A DNA stretch of 35,171 bases from Pluralibacter gergoviae ATCC 33028 = NBRC 105706 (GTDB lineage: Bacteria; Pseudomonadota; Gammaproteobacteria; Enterobacterales; Enterobacteriaceae): NCBI RefSeq assembly GCF_001598855.1, contig NZ_BCZS01000042.1, positions 1 through 35,171 on the forward strand, read 5' to 3'. A model generated the notes under the pieces. The model was not told where the DNA came from. It searched no databases and was given only the letters and a program-made list of their open reading frames with translations. Position numbers and translations under genes: made by a program. This document shows positions 1 to 7,076 of the stretch, one piece after another; within the stretch, counting starts at the first letter, position 1; the number at the start of each line of letters is the position of its first letter.

Positions 1-243
1 CTACTCCCCTGGCGCGTAGCACTGCCAACTGAATAACACATCCCCGTCAATACGGTTCTCGCTGCACGCTTACCCAGAAAACGCCAGCAACTGAGCAGAA
101 ATGAACAGGGAAGACACGCTGTGCGGGCGTCAAAATTAAGTTAACTGGCAGACACCAGGGCGGGATCACATCAAAATGGGCCAGAATAGGGGACAGGACT
201 CGTCAAAGTCATAAAAACGATGAAGGGTACAGGGTTTTTAAAC

Positions 244-307
244 ACGCGCTCAGAAAGCGGCTCAGCGCGTTTCAGGGCAATACGGGTTCGATGCCCGTAT
301 AGCCCTG
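244..307. other. two tandem stem-loops downstream of the DGQHR gene
   Basis: The first hairpin pairs ACGCGCT (244-250) with AGCGCGT (264-270). The second pairs CAGGGC plus ATACGGG (273-286) with CCCGTAT plus GCCCTG (294-307), with one A/A mismatch and a 7-nt loop TTCGATG. Neither is followed by a U tract on either strand, so they are not typical intrinsic terminators. The inner part of the second looks like a tRNA T-arm, but no complete tRNA folds here. The rest of 1-325 shows no gene that I can support. Confidence 0.6.
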
Positions 308-325
308 CAGGCGGCAACCACCGCG

Positions 326-1609
326 TCAGCCTTCAGCCCCGGCCAGATAGCGGCTTAGCCCCTCACGGGAAGCCAGCACCGATGCTCTGAACTGCGGTTC
401 GCCGTCACCCAGCGCCTTCAGCTTCTCCACGATATTGATCATCGGCACAGCTGTGCGCTGCTTATAACTCTCGATGTCAGCAGCATATTTCAGTAATGCC
501 GTATCACTCGCCTCTTCAGCTGGCAGATAAGCACGCAACCACAGCGCATCTGCGAACGGGTCTATCAGCTTTTGCAACGCTTCAGCTGTTGCTTCAAGCG
601 CCCGCCGGTCAGTTTTAATGGTGCCAGTCTCCGGATCAACACACTTCCCTTCCCAGCACTCAGGTACAAACGACTCCCGATAATGAAAACCGTTGTCACC
701 GTTTTCCGCACAGGCCAGAAGGTTCTCGATGCTTTCAGGTGTTCTGTGCCGTAACATCCTGGCCGTTGCCATACCGATCGCATTTATCATGATGCCATGC
801 AGTCCCAGCGCCTCCTGACGGTACTCCGCAGCGATATCATCCTGGGCAATATCATTCCAGCGCATCGCCTGTGCCCAGGCAGTCCAGAGCTTTTCTGCCA
901 TATCACGCTGTTGCGTCGAGGGAATGCTGTTGGCCCGCAGGTTGAGCATTTTTTTCGTCGCATCGTTCAGTGCTTTAAAGCTGATCAGCCGTGAGCTTTT
1001 CGCCGGGACCACGTTGTGTTCAAAATCCACTGTGCCCGCCAGCCCGGTGACGGTTCGGGCCAGATGCATTGCCAGCTGGTTGACCGGATCATTGTTGTTA
1101 TATGCCATACTGATCGCCGCTGCCGGTTTGCTCGCGTTGTTATTAATATCAGCGAAAAACTGCTGGCGTAACTCAAGTGGCAGGCCAACGGTAAGCAACA
1201 AGCTGATCGTATCTTCCGTATTGGAATAATCGCGTACAAATTCAAAAATACCCAGCGCACGGTGCTGGCCATCGAATAATTTTAAATCAGCGTCCATCGG
1301 AATTTTAAGAATCCCCACTGCCGGCGAGAGTTCGCTGGGAAGGAATTCAACATGACTATCAATATTTCCGGTAATTGACGGCAAAATATAGGGAGCTCGT
1401 TTTGATGTTGCGCCGGCAACATAATTCCGTATTTTTTTGGCCCGCGTTTTGTTCGCTTCTCGCTGGCTGCGATCCATAACATCGCCATCATTGTCCATTG
1501 CAAGAATACGACGTAACACGACCATAGGAACCGTCAGCATGTATTGTTCTATGCCGCCCTGTATTCCGCGTGTGGCCGGGACTCTGAAAAAATAGTTATC
1601 AGTATTCAT
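326..1609 (-). CDS. DGQHR-domain (DndB-like) protein
   Basis: 427 residues with the diagnostic DGQHR motif at residues 113-117, preceded by a basic stretch with QREANKTRAKKIRNYV at about 49-64, the pattern of the DndB/DGQHR superfamily. DndB proteins repress or modulate phosphorothioate DNA-modification operons, but this copy stands alone: no dndACDE or dndFGH genes are in the window. The ATG at 1609 has AAGGA about 7 nt upstream. The next gene upstream on the same strand (HTH, 1673-1939) ends 63 bp away, so the two may be co-transcribed. Two stem-loops follow the stop. Family assignment is fairly secure; role on the plasmid (regulator, ParB-like DNA binder or defence component) is unknown. 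Confidence 0.8.
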   Translation of the reverse strand: MNTDNYFFRVPATRGIQGGIEQYMLTVPMVVLRRILAMDNDGDVMDRSQREANKTRAKKIRNYVAGATSKRAPYILPSITGNIDSHVEFLPSELSPAVGILKIPMDADLKLFDGQHRALGIFEFVRDYSNTEDTISLLLTVGLPLELRQQFFADINNNASKPAAAISMAYNNNDPVNQLAMHLARTVTGLAGTVDFEHNVVPAKSSRLISFKALNDATKKMLNLRANSIPSTQQRDMAEKLWTAWAQAMRWNDIAQDDIAAEYRQEALGLHGIMINAIGMATARMLRHRTPESIENLLACAENGDNGFHYRESFVPECWEGKCVDPETGTIKTDRRALEATAEALQKLIDPFADALWLRAYLPAEEASDTALLKYAADIESYKQRTAVPMINIVEKLKALGDGEPQFRASVLASREGLSRYLAGAEG

Positions 1610-1672
1610 AATATTTCCTTCGTATATCCGATACGTTCAGGAAGCACGTTTGCGCGTCGGTGTTTTGCGCTG

Positions 1673-1939
1673 CTATTTCCAGATCGGCGGTAAGCCGGCA
1701 TCGATGCAAAGGACGCACCAGACGGAATACGCGATGTCACTTTCTCCGTTCACCCAGCGGCGCACCGTTCTGCCGTTCACGCCGACATGTCGCGCCAGCC
1801 CCTCCTGACTCAGGTTGAGCACATTTTCCAGCAGATAGCGGAGTTCATCCCCCGTCGGCGGGGTCCATTTATCAGCGGGACGGAAACAGCTTTCGCGGAT
1901 CGCGCCCACGTTAAGCGGCACGGTATATTTATTGCCCAT
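1673..1939 (-). CDS. small helix-turn-helix DNA-binding protein
   Basis: 88 residues from the ATG at 1939, chosen because GGAGG lies 6-7 nt upstream; an upstream in-frame start at 1987 would overlap the RadC gene and has no such site. The C-terminal half contains a Cro/XRE-type helix-turn-helix (LSQEGLARHVGVNGRTVRRW). It is followed on the same strand by the DGQHR gene and preceded by radC-like, so it may regulate this cluster. It could be the reader of the KorC-like operator upstream of the RadC gene, but that is only an inference from position. Confidence 0.75.
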   Translation of the reverse strand: MGNKYTVPLNVGAIRESCFRPADKWTPPTGDELRYLLENVLNLSQEGLARHVGVNGRTVRRWVNGESDIAYSVWCVLCIDAGLPPIWK

Positions 1940-1983
1940 AGCAAGCCTCCAGAGCCGGCCGCACCACTGTGCGGCCGCGGTTA

Positions 1984-2433
1984 TCAAATCAGACCATGTT
2001 CAGCAAAAGAGTAAATATCGCTGCCGCCCACAATCAGGTGATCGAGGACTTTGACATCAACCATCCCCAGCACCTGCGCCAGACGCTCGGTGATCAGCTT
2101 GTCAGCCTGGCTGGGTGTAGTGTTAGCGGAAGGATGGTTATGCGCCAGTACCACGGCGGCGGCATTATGATGCAGGGCGCGTTGCAGGACGATACGCGGA
2201 TGAACGGTGACGCTGCTGATAGTTCCCTTAAACAGTTCTTCAAACGCAATCACGCCGTTGTGGCAGTTAAGAAAGAACGCGCAGAATGATTCGCGTGGTT
2301 CTGCAGCAAGACGAAACCGCAGTAAGGAACGCGCGGCGTCGGCGCCGGTGATAAAATCCGTTGTGGTAATTTTACCGGCAATAATGGCGTCCGCCTGGCG
2401 GATAATGTTGAGTTCTTCTGCTGAAAATTTCAT
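1984..2433 (-). CDS. RadC-family JAB/MPN-domain protein
   Basis: 149 residues, the length of plasmid and prophage RadC-like proteins that keep only the JAB domain (chromosomal RadC is longer, with an N-terminal HhH region). The metal-site JAMM signature is visible as HNHPSAN at 98-104 with D111, and an upstream acidic residue in FEELFKG at about 65-71. The ATG at 2433 is preceded by GAGGGA. Function of this family is unsettled; members are common on mobile elements next to anti-restriction genes. Expression is likely controlled by the palindrome in its promoter (2482-2510). Confidence 0.88.
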   Translation of the reverse strand: MKFSAEELNIIRQADAIIAGKITTTDFITGADAARSLLRFRLAAEPRESFCAFFLNCHNGVIAFEELFKGTISSVTVHPRIVLQRALHHNAAAVVLAHNHPSANTTPSQADKLITERLAQVLGMVDVKVLDHLIVGGSDIYSFAEHGLI

Positions 2434-2481
2434 ATATTTCCCTCGTTAGGGGACCTGAGCACCATGCCCGGCCACAAATAT

Positions 2482-2510
2482 ATAATAGGACATTTTGTCC
2501 TAGATGTAAA
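2482..2510 (-). promoter_or_regulatory. promoter of the RadC gene with a KorC-like operator in its spacer
   Basis: Reading the minus strand, a -35 TTTACA (2510-2505) and a -10 TATTAT (2487-2482) are 17 bp apart. A perfect 7+3+7 palindrome, TAGGACATTTTGTCCTA (2486-2502), fills the spacer. As I recall it, the KorC operator of IncP plasmid RK2 is TAGGGCATAATGCCCTA, which has the same length, ends and symmetry. A repressor bound here would block RNA polymerase. I saw no second copy in the window. Confidence 0.75.
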
Positions 2511-2525
2511 CACAGTGATATATAA

Positions 2526-2549
2526 AAAAGCCCGATTTAACGGGCTTTT
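2526..2549. terminator. bidirectional intrinsic terminator
   Basis: AAAAGCCCG (2526-2534) pairs with CGGGCTTTT (2541-2549) around a 6-nt loop. The A and T tracts at both sides make it work in either direction. It lies just after the DUF3085 gene stop (minus strand) and separates that operon from the RadC promoter. Confidence 0.85.
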
Positions 2550-2554
2550 ATGGT

Positions 2555-2917
2555 TTATTTCTGTCCCCCTGCAATAACTTCCAGTTCCGTCTCTGAAAGC
2601 ATAATTTTCAGGCAGGGTTTGGTACGGCTGAGAAGTTCAATCGACCTCGGATCGAGCTCCAGGGATTCGCAAAAATCATCTCCGCCACAGGCATCACGCA
2701 TCCGGTCCCAGAGCTCGTCAAAATCCGTTGTATCCGGATTAAAACCATTGGCGTAACAGACATTGTGCATCCCATTACTGTTTTTCTCACCTTTCGCCGC
2801 CATCACATACACGCCATGATCTTTGACAAAAAGAAGCGGGCAATTAAAACGCTTAACTTCAGCAATAACGACGTTGAGCATAGGATCAGTAAAAACAAGT
2901 TCTGATTGCATGGTCAT
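2555..2917 (-). CDS. DUF3085-like protein
   Basis: 120 residues. The core (DHGVYVM at about 33-39, NVCYANGFNP, then DELWDRMRDACGGDDF) fits the DUF3085 pattern seen in plasmid and phage proteins of unknown function. No signal peptide or membrane segment. The ATG at 2917 has GGAG about 10 nt upstream; a second ATG is two codons later. It lies 21 bp after the 2939-3202 gene, so they probably form an operon from the promoter at 3267-3296 that ends at the 2526-2549 terminator. Confidence 0.7.
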   Translation of the reverse strand: MTMQSELVFTDPMLNVVIAEVKRFNCPLLFVKDHGVYVMAAKGEKNSNGMHNVCYANGFNPDTTDFDELWDRMRDACGGDDFCESLELDPRSIELLSRTKPCLKIMLSETELEVIAGGQK

Positions 2918-2938
2918 AGTGTATTGACTCCCTGAAAG

Positions 2939-3202
2939 CTATTTGTTGACCGCAGCGGCGGTGAGAATGTCAGAAAGCGACCCCAGCAGATATAATTCGG
3001 TGAGCTCGCCTGTTTCATTCAGAAGAAATAGCCCTGCAGGTCGGCCATTATGAAAAATAATGGCTTCATGCGATTGATGTAATTCACACTGACACAGCGA
3101 GAAATAAATAAGTGACCATTCAGGGGAAATAACGGTTTTATTGCCATGTTCCCGGATATAGCGGGCAACATCAGCCTGTTGCTGAGAATTGAGAGCAGTC
3201 AT
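2939..3202 (-). CDS. small protein of unknown function
   Basis: 87 residues, cytosolic by composition, not recognised. The start at 3202 has AGGAG 7-8 nt upstream. The transcript has a leader of about 60 nt in which CCGGTC and GACCGG (3218-3223/3242-3247) can pair. Both the promoter and part of the leader are repeated upstream of the 4231-4737 gene, so the two operons are likely co-regulated. Confidence 0.65.
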   Translation of the reverse strand: MTALNSQQQADVARYIREHGNKTVISPEWSLIYFSLCQCELHQSHEAIIFHNGRPAGLFLLNETGELTELYLLGSLSDILTAAAVNK

Positions 3203-3266
3203 AAGGTGACTCCTGCGCCGGTCGGGGCGCTACCGTCGAAAGACCGGATTGCCTTTCGATGTAATT

Positions 3267-3296
3267 ATTATACGTCTAACGAGCCATATAAATCAA
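3267..3296 (-). promoter_or_regulatory. sigma70-type promoter, duplicated copy 1
   Basis: On the minus strand, -35 TTGATT (3296-3291) and -10 TATAAT (3272-3267) with an 18-bp spacer. The block 3281-3301 is an exact 21-bp copy of 4799-4819, and leader block 3221-3235 matches 4756-4770 exactly over 15 bp. It drives the 2939-3202/2555-2917 pair. Confidence 0.75.
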
Positions 3297-3319
3297 GTTA
3301 ATTTTGTTATTTCCCTGGT

Positions 3320-3730
3320 TTAAGGAGACTCTTTCCCCTGTAAATTTTGCATCACAAGCGCACCGTTCGGGCGCTGCAGGCGAATAATATCGTTCTGGCG
3401 AGCGTCTTTTTCCCGGATGATCCGCCAGGTTTCGGTGACGGCGCCGGCTGGCTGATACAGTCTGACCTTCACCTCGGAACGCTCTGCAGACAGCACAATG
3501 CAGCCTTTCTCATCTTGTGCAGCTGCGTGCCGGGCTTCATCTTTTTCCCGCGGGCAGTCATCAAATCCTGATATTCGGACCGGGTGGCCATCGATATCAA
3601 CCTGATAGCCGGGCGAAATCACGGGTACGGGCTGTGGCACATTCGGGAAATAATCAGCCAGATCACACCCTGTCAGGGCTACGGGCACAAGGCAGGCATA
3701 CAGCATTAACATTCGGCGTGTGGTGATCAT
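3320..3730 (-). CDS. putative lipoprotein
   Basis: 136 residues from the ATG at 3730, chosen for AGAGGA just upstream and because the protein then begins with a lipoprotein signal: basic n-region (MITTRRM), hydrophobic core and lipobox LTGC at residues 19-22. Asp follows the Cys, which by the +2 rule suggests retention in the inner membrane. The mature part (YFPNVPQPVPVISPGY and on) is not recognised. It is the last gene of the 4737-to-3320 operon and lies 28 bp after the tandem-HTH gene. Confidence 0.72.
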   Translation of the reverse strand: MITTRRMLMLYACLVPVALTGCDLADYFPNVPQPVPVISPGYQVDIDGHPVRISGFDDCPREKDEARHAAAQDEKGCIVLSAERSEVKVRLYQPAGAVTETWRIIREKDARQNDIIRLQRPNGALVMQNLQGKESP

Positions 3731-3758
3731 AAAGGGTCCTCTCTGGTCGCCGCAGGCC

Positions 3759-4238
3759 TTATTTCGCCTTCTCAACCAGCTGCAGTGACGGATGCTCACC
3801 GGCCAGAAGTAACAGGAAATTGAATTCCCCGGTCTTGAGCTTTACGCCGCGCTGAGCAGCCTTTTCTTTGGTCTGCCATGACGCCGGTTTATAGCCAAAC
3901 AGCGCTGCAATTTCAGCGTGCTTCAGCCCCAGCGCCAGACGCAGGCGGCGAACGTCTTCGGCCGTGGCGGGATCTTTGACCATATCATCCGGACTGAATG
4001 CCCTGTTCAGGCGGTAATCAGGATGCACGCCGGCGATCAGCATCAGCATGTTATATTCGCCTGGGCGAAGACTGGTCTTGTTGTACTGGCTGAGATCGTC
4101 GCTGATAGCTTCCTTACGCTGCCAGGCGCGCAGTTCGTACCCCATGACAGCCCCTAATGCGGTTTCAGTCATGCCCATTTTTTCCCGGAGCGTCTTCACT
4201 GTTTCCGGCTGCGGAACGACGCTAACCATCTTAATCAT
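3759..4238 (-). CDS. protein with two tandem HTH-like repeats
   Basis: 159 residues made of two similar halves. Repeat 1 (about 11-73) has VKTLREKMGMTETALGAVMG, then a W-x-x-K-E segment and GEYNMLMLIAGVHP. Repeat 2 (about 92-155) has VRRLRLALGLKHAEIAALFG, then SWQTKEKA and GEFNFLLLLAGEHP. Each half resembles an XRE-type helix-turn-helix, so one chain could act as a pseudo-dimer on DNA. It overlaps the end of the 4231-4737 gene by 8 bp. Since its operon and the 3202 operon share a promoter block, it is the obvious candidate to bind that block; this is inference. Confidence 0.75.
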   Translation of the reverse strand: MIKMVSVVPQPETVKTLREKMGMTETALGAVMGYELRAWQRKEAISDDLSQYNKTSLRPGEYNMLMLIAGVHPDYRLNRAFSPDDMVKDPATAEDVRRLRLALGLKHAEIAALFGYKPASWQTKEKAAQRGVKLKTGEFNFLLLLAGEHPSLQLVEKAK

Positions 4239-4737
4239 TACCCTTCTCCCAGAAGTCTGAATTCAGAAAAATTTTCACCTGGCGCGTGCGGGGATAGTCC
4301 TGGTGCTTCAGCCCCTCCCGCGTGTCAGACAGGTACTGCGTTTCCTGCTGCACCTTGTTGATTTTGCCATTCCATTTGCGGGCCAGCGCCCGGTAACTCC
4401 CGTTCTCCAGCTGATAAACTTCAAACGTATACTTGTTCGGACCGCTCCAGCCTTCGTTGTAATAGACCTGTTTCATAGGATCTGCCTGATCGATGCGCCC
4501 CGTAAACATGACATCCCGGCTGCATTGCCTGAACCAGTAACCGCGGGGCATAGCCGGTGGCCGGTCGCTTATTTCCCGTCTGGATAGCGTGCCGAAAGGC
4601 TGTGAGCGCAGGTGACAACCTGATCTCAGGTCAATCTGGCATGGCGTGTTGTGCAGGGACCAGCGCCGCTGCCGCAGGCAATGGCTCAGGGTGATCACAG
4701 GTACGACACGGGAAACGAACAGGGGGAATGATTGCAT
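4231..4737 (-). CDS. hypothetical protein, first gene of three-gene operon
   Basis: 168 residues with AGGAG about 7 nt before the ATG at 4737. The first 25 residues are moderately hydrophobic with several Arg and Cys; I cannot call a clean signal peptide. The C-terminal half (YNEGWSGPNKYTFEVYQLEN, then RALARKWNGKINKV) is polar and probably folded. No family recognised. It is followed with overlap by the tandem-HTH gene. Confidence 0.6.
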   Translation of the reverse strand: MQSFPLFVSRVVPVITLSHCLRQRRWSLHNTPCQIDLRSGCHLRSQPFGTLSRREISDRPPAMPRGYWFRQCSRDVMFTGRIDQADPMKQVYYNEGWSGPNKYTFEVYQLENGSYRALARKWNGKINKVQQETQYLSDTREGLKHQDYPRTRQVKIFLNSDFWEKGND

Positions 4738-4784
4738 GGTTTTACTCCTTCGCCAGTCGGGGCGCTACCGAAAAATGAGCCTTG

Positions 4785-4814
4785 ATAATACGACGAATGA
4801 GCCATATAAATCAA
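4785..4814 (-). promoter_or_regulatory. sigma70-type promoter, duplicated copy 2
   Basis: On the minus strand, -35 TTGATT (4814-4809) and -10 TATTAT (4790-4785), spacer 18 bp, the same geometry as the promoter at 3267-3296. The repeat 4799-4819 covers the -35 and half the spacer, and the leader repeat is at 4756-4770. It drives 4737 to 3320. Confidence 0.72.
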
Positions 4815-4854
4815 GTTAAAAATCAGGCGGCAGAGTTTCTGCCGCTGCTGTAGG

Positions 4855-5406
4855 TCAGTACCGTGGGGCCACGTCCTTTCCTTCGCCCCATAAACGGGAA
4901 AACTCGTTCACGTAGGCTTCAGTTACTGCAGGCGCGCCGCTGATCAGCACCACATTTTCCGCATTACGACTGTCTGCACTGGCGCTGAAGTTAAACGATC
5001 CGGTCAAGACGGCGCGGCGGTCAAAGACCATGAATTTATCATGCATGGCCTCGTAGTTATCGTTGATCCGCACCGCCACGCGGTTATTGGCCAGAAAGTT
5101 CACTTCGGTGTACCGGTTGTCGTTCGCTTTGCGATCGGCCACCACCACCACCGATACGCCCCGTTTTTTTGCGGCACGCAACGCGCCGGCAACAGGACGA
5201 CTGGTCAGGCTGTACGCGGCAACCAGAATCTCATGCTGCGCGTGGTCGATTGAATCCAGAACCAGATTTAATGCGGTCCCGCCGGGTGAAAACCCGGTTT
5301 TCACTTCAGTCGCAGTTTGCGCCTGAACATTGCCGGCCGCTGTTACCGGGTTTGCTGCCACGGCGCCGGCGATGAGGGTCAGGGTTAACAGCACATATTT
5401 TTTCAC
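4855..5406 (-). CDS. nuc: phospholipase D-superfamily endonuclease, EndA/Nuc type
   Basis: 183 residues with a secretion signal (about 1-24, ending VTAAG), so it probably acts in the periplasm. The single HKD motif is HDKFMVFD at 122-129 (H122, K124, D129), followed by GSFNFS with N139. Enzymes of this type, such as Nuc of the IncN plasmid pKM101, work as dimers, one HKD per subunit, and cut DNA without a metal ion. The start is a GTG at 5406 with AGGGGG upstream. It begins 9 bp after the parR-like stop, so it is probably co-transcribed with the partition genes. Confidence 0.88.
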   Translation of the reverse strand: MKKYVLLTLTLIAGAVAANPVTAAGNVQAQTATEVKTGFSPGGTALNLVLDSIDHAQHEILVAAYSLTSRPVAGALRAAKKRGVSVVVVADRKANDNRYTEVNFLANNRVAVRINDNYEAMHDKFMVFDRRAVLTGSFNFSASADSRNAENVVLISGAPAVTEAYVNEFSRLWGEGKDVAPRY

Positions 5407-5415
5407 GCTGCCCCC

Positions 5416-5859
5416 TTAATCATCATCCGGGAACAGATGCTGGACGTTCTTACGGGTTTCTTCCAGATTCTTATCCTCCGGTGCTGCCGGTTCGGGAGCC
5501 ACGGCGGGACTGTTTTCCGGCGCAGCGCCGCCTGCCGGCGACACCGTATTGCTGCCACCGCCGGTGGCCTGCAGAAACGCCTCAACCAGACGCGCCATTT
5601 CTCCTGTATCCTGCTGCGGCAGCGTACTGCTGATGATCCGCTGAATATCCTGCATCGAGGTGCTCTCCGTCAGGAATTCAGCGATCAGGAACGGCAGGCG
5701 TTCGTCCTGCTTCATCAACGCGGCACCACAGAGCATCATGGCGCGCATCGCGCGGCCACGCTCTTTCTGAGGCAGTTTCTCAAGAAAGCCGTCGGCTACC
5801 CGGTCCGCCGCATTGCGCTCCGGGTAGATATAAAACGAGCACTTACGGTTATCAGTCAT
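5416..5859 (-). CDS. parR: ParR/StbB-like partition adaptor
   Basis: 147 residues, directly behind parM with 2 bp between them. The N-terminal part (about 1-60: CSFYIYPE, ADRVADGFLEKLPQKERGR) has the look of the RHH-type ParR/StbB centromere-binding proteins; the middle is Ala/Gly/Pro-rich and the acidic C-terminus (VQHLFPDDD) resembles the ParM-contacting tail of this family. Its job would be to bind the centromere and cap ParM filaments. Assignment rests on position after parM as much as on sequence. Confidence 0.78.
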   Translation of the reverse strand: MTDNRKCSFYIYPERNAADRVADGFLEKLPQKERGRAMRAMMLCGAALMKQDERLPFLIAEFLTESTSMQDIQRIISSTLPQQDTGEMARLVEAFLQATGGGSNTVSPAGGAAPENSPAVAPEPAAPEDKNLEETRKNVQHLFPDDD

Positions 5860-5861
5860 AC

Positions 5862-6836
5862 TCAGCCCTTCATTGCCACCATACCCAGAACCAGATCGAA
5901 TTGCGGGTTATCACTGACGAAGAAACGATCGTCACTCACCCCCGTGGCCTGCTTCACTGCGCCGGCGACCAGGCTGGCGCCGCCACCGACAACCATGACG
6001 TGCGTGAAGCCGGCAAAGCGGCCAACTGAATCGGTGACACGGTGCGTCAGGGCTTTTTCCCGCTCATGCAGTACCTTCATCACCTGGGCCCGCTGGTCAG
6101 CATTCTGGAGGTAACGGGAAAGAAACGTTTCGTCATTTCGCGCCTGGATCAGACGGTCGGCAAAATACGAACTGGTACGGGTGCTCACGCTGGTATCCAG
6201 TGCATGTTTTACGGCTTCGGTGATGATGGATACGCCGGTTTTAGGATCGCAATGCGTTTTGGTGAAGCCGGACATTTTGCTGCGAACGTGCGCGATATCC
6301 AGCGTGGTTCCACCGATATCCACAATCAGCAGGGAGTCCAGATCGTCCAGATCCTTCAGCACACTGAAGCCTGCAGGGACCGACTCTGGCAGTACGCTGA
6401 CTTTACGCACGGTAAAGCTCTCACGCCCCTGAACGGCCACCGCGCGCTTCACGTTCGCTTTTTTCCGCTCGATGTTGGCCATATTAGGCTGATCGTTTTC
6501 ATCCAGGTACTCGCCCAGCGGCAGCGTCACCACAACATCAACCGGCTGCGGTTCAATGCCGGACTGCATCAGGGCATGGTGGATAGCGACGACATTCACA
6601 TCACTGTACTGATAGCGGGTTTCCGTGGTGCGCACGGCATCCGGGCTCAGCTGGTCAAAGCTGTACTTTTCCCCGTCAATTTCATAGTTGGCGGAAGCCG
6701 GCACCGATGAATCTGTCAGCAACGTCATGGACCATTCGGGCTTGAAGCTGTTCGGACTGATCAACGTTTTGACCGCACCATCTTCCATCCATGCCAGTTT
6801 GATGTTGGTGGAACCGTCGTCAACAAAAATACGCAT
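5862..6836 (-). CDS. parM: ParM/StbA actin-like partition ATPase
   Basis: 324 residues from the ATG at 6836, which gives the family N-terminus MRIFVDDGSTNIKLAW; a longer upstream frame to 6986 is not needed. Actin-fold signatures are clear: phosphate-1 loop DDGSTNIK at 6-13, the SFDQLSPDAVRTTETRYQYS segment, phosphate-2 DIGGTTLDI near 174-182, and adenosine loop VMVVGGGASL near 286-295. Length matches R1 ParM (320). It would form dynamic filaments that push sister plasmids apart. First gene of parM-parR-nuc; a likely centromere is the A-rich DNA upstream. Confidence 0.93.
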   Translation of the reverse strand: MRIFVDDGSTNIKLAWMEDGAVKTLISPNSFKPEWSMTLLTDSSVPASANYEIDGEKYSFDQLSPDAVRTTETRYQYSDVNVVAIHHALMQSGIEPQPVDVVVTLPLGEYLDENDQPNMANIERKKANVKRAVAVQGRESFTVRKVSVLPESVPAGFSVLKDLDDLDSLLIVDIGGTTLDIAHVRSKMSGFTKTHCDPKTGVSIITEAVKHALDTSVSTRTSSYFADRLIQARNDETFLSRYLQNADQRAQVMKVLHEREKALTHRVTDSVGRFAGFTHVMVVGGGASLVAGAVKQATGVSDDRFFVSDNPQFDLVLGMVAMKG

Positions 6837-6992
6837 TTTGAACCTCACATTATTTAGAAAAAAACCGTAGAAATCAGGAAAAATACAGCTTTCAAATGGA
6901 TTATTACGCATCCCTGCTGACGTGTAAAGACAAAAAGACGCACCAATATAGAAAAATACAGAAATATAACGAATAAAAATCAACAAAAGACG
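6837..6992. other. A-rich gap upstream of parM, possible centromere and promoter
   Basis: The 240-bp gap between parM and the recombinase holds no gene. It has two exact 11-bp copies of GAAAAATACAG (6878-6888 and 6951-6961), two of AAAAGACG (6933-6940 and 6985-6992) and further A-rich half copies. ParMR systems usually keep their centromere (parC) and promoter here. The repeats are fewer and less regular than in R1 parC, so the call is tentative. Confidence 0.4.
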
Positions 6993-6993
6993 G

Positions 6994-7018
6994 TCAGGCC
7001 GTCCTCAAAACGGCCTGA
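6994..7018. terminator. stem-loop terminator after the recombinase gene
   Basis: TCAGGCCGT (6994-7002) pairs perfectly with ACGGCCTGA (7010-7018). Reading the minus strand it is followed by a T-rich run with TTTTG and TTTTTA. It would end transcription of the 9849-to-7077 operon before parM. Confidence 0.65.
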
Positions 7019-7076
7019 TATAGAAAGATGAGAGATTATTTTAGATTTATAAGGAAATAACAGGGATGAATACGGA

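Noticed and set aside
232..310. Possible tRNA gene around the T-arm-like hairpin
   Set aside because: No D-arm or anticodon arm folds in register and no CCA-type acceptor; only the T-arm shape is present.
6837..6986. Longer ParM start at 6986
   Set aside because: The added 50 residues are hydrophobic and unlike ParM; the ATG at 6836 gives the family N-terminus.
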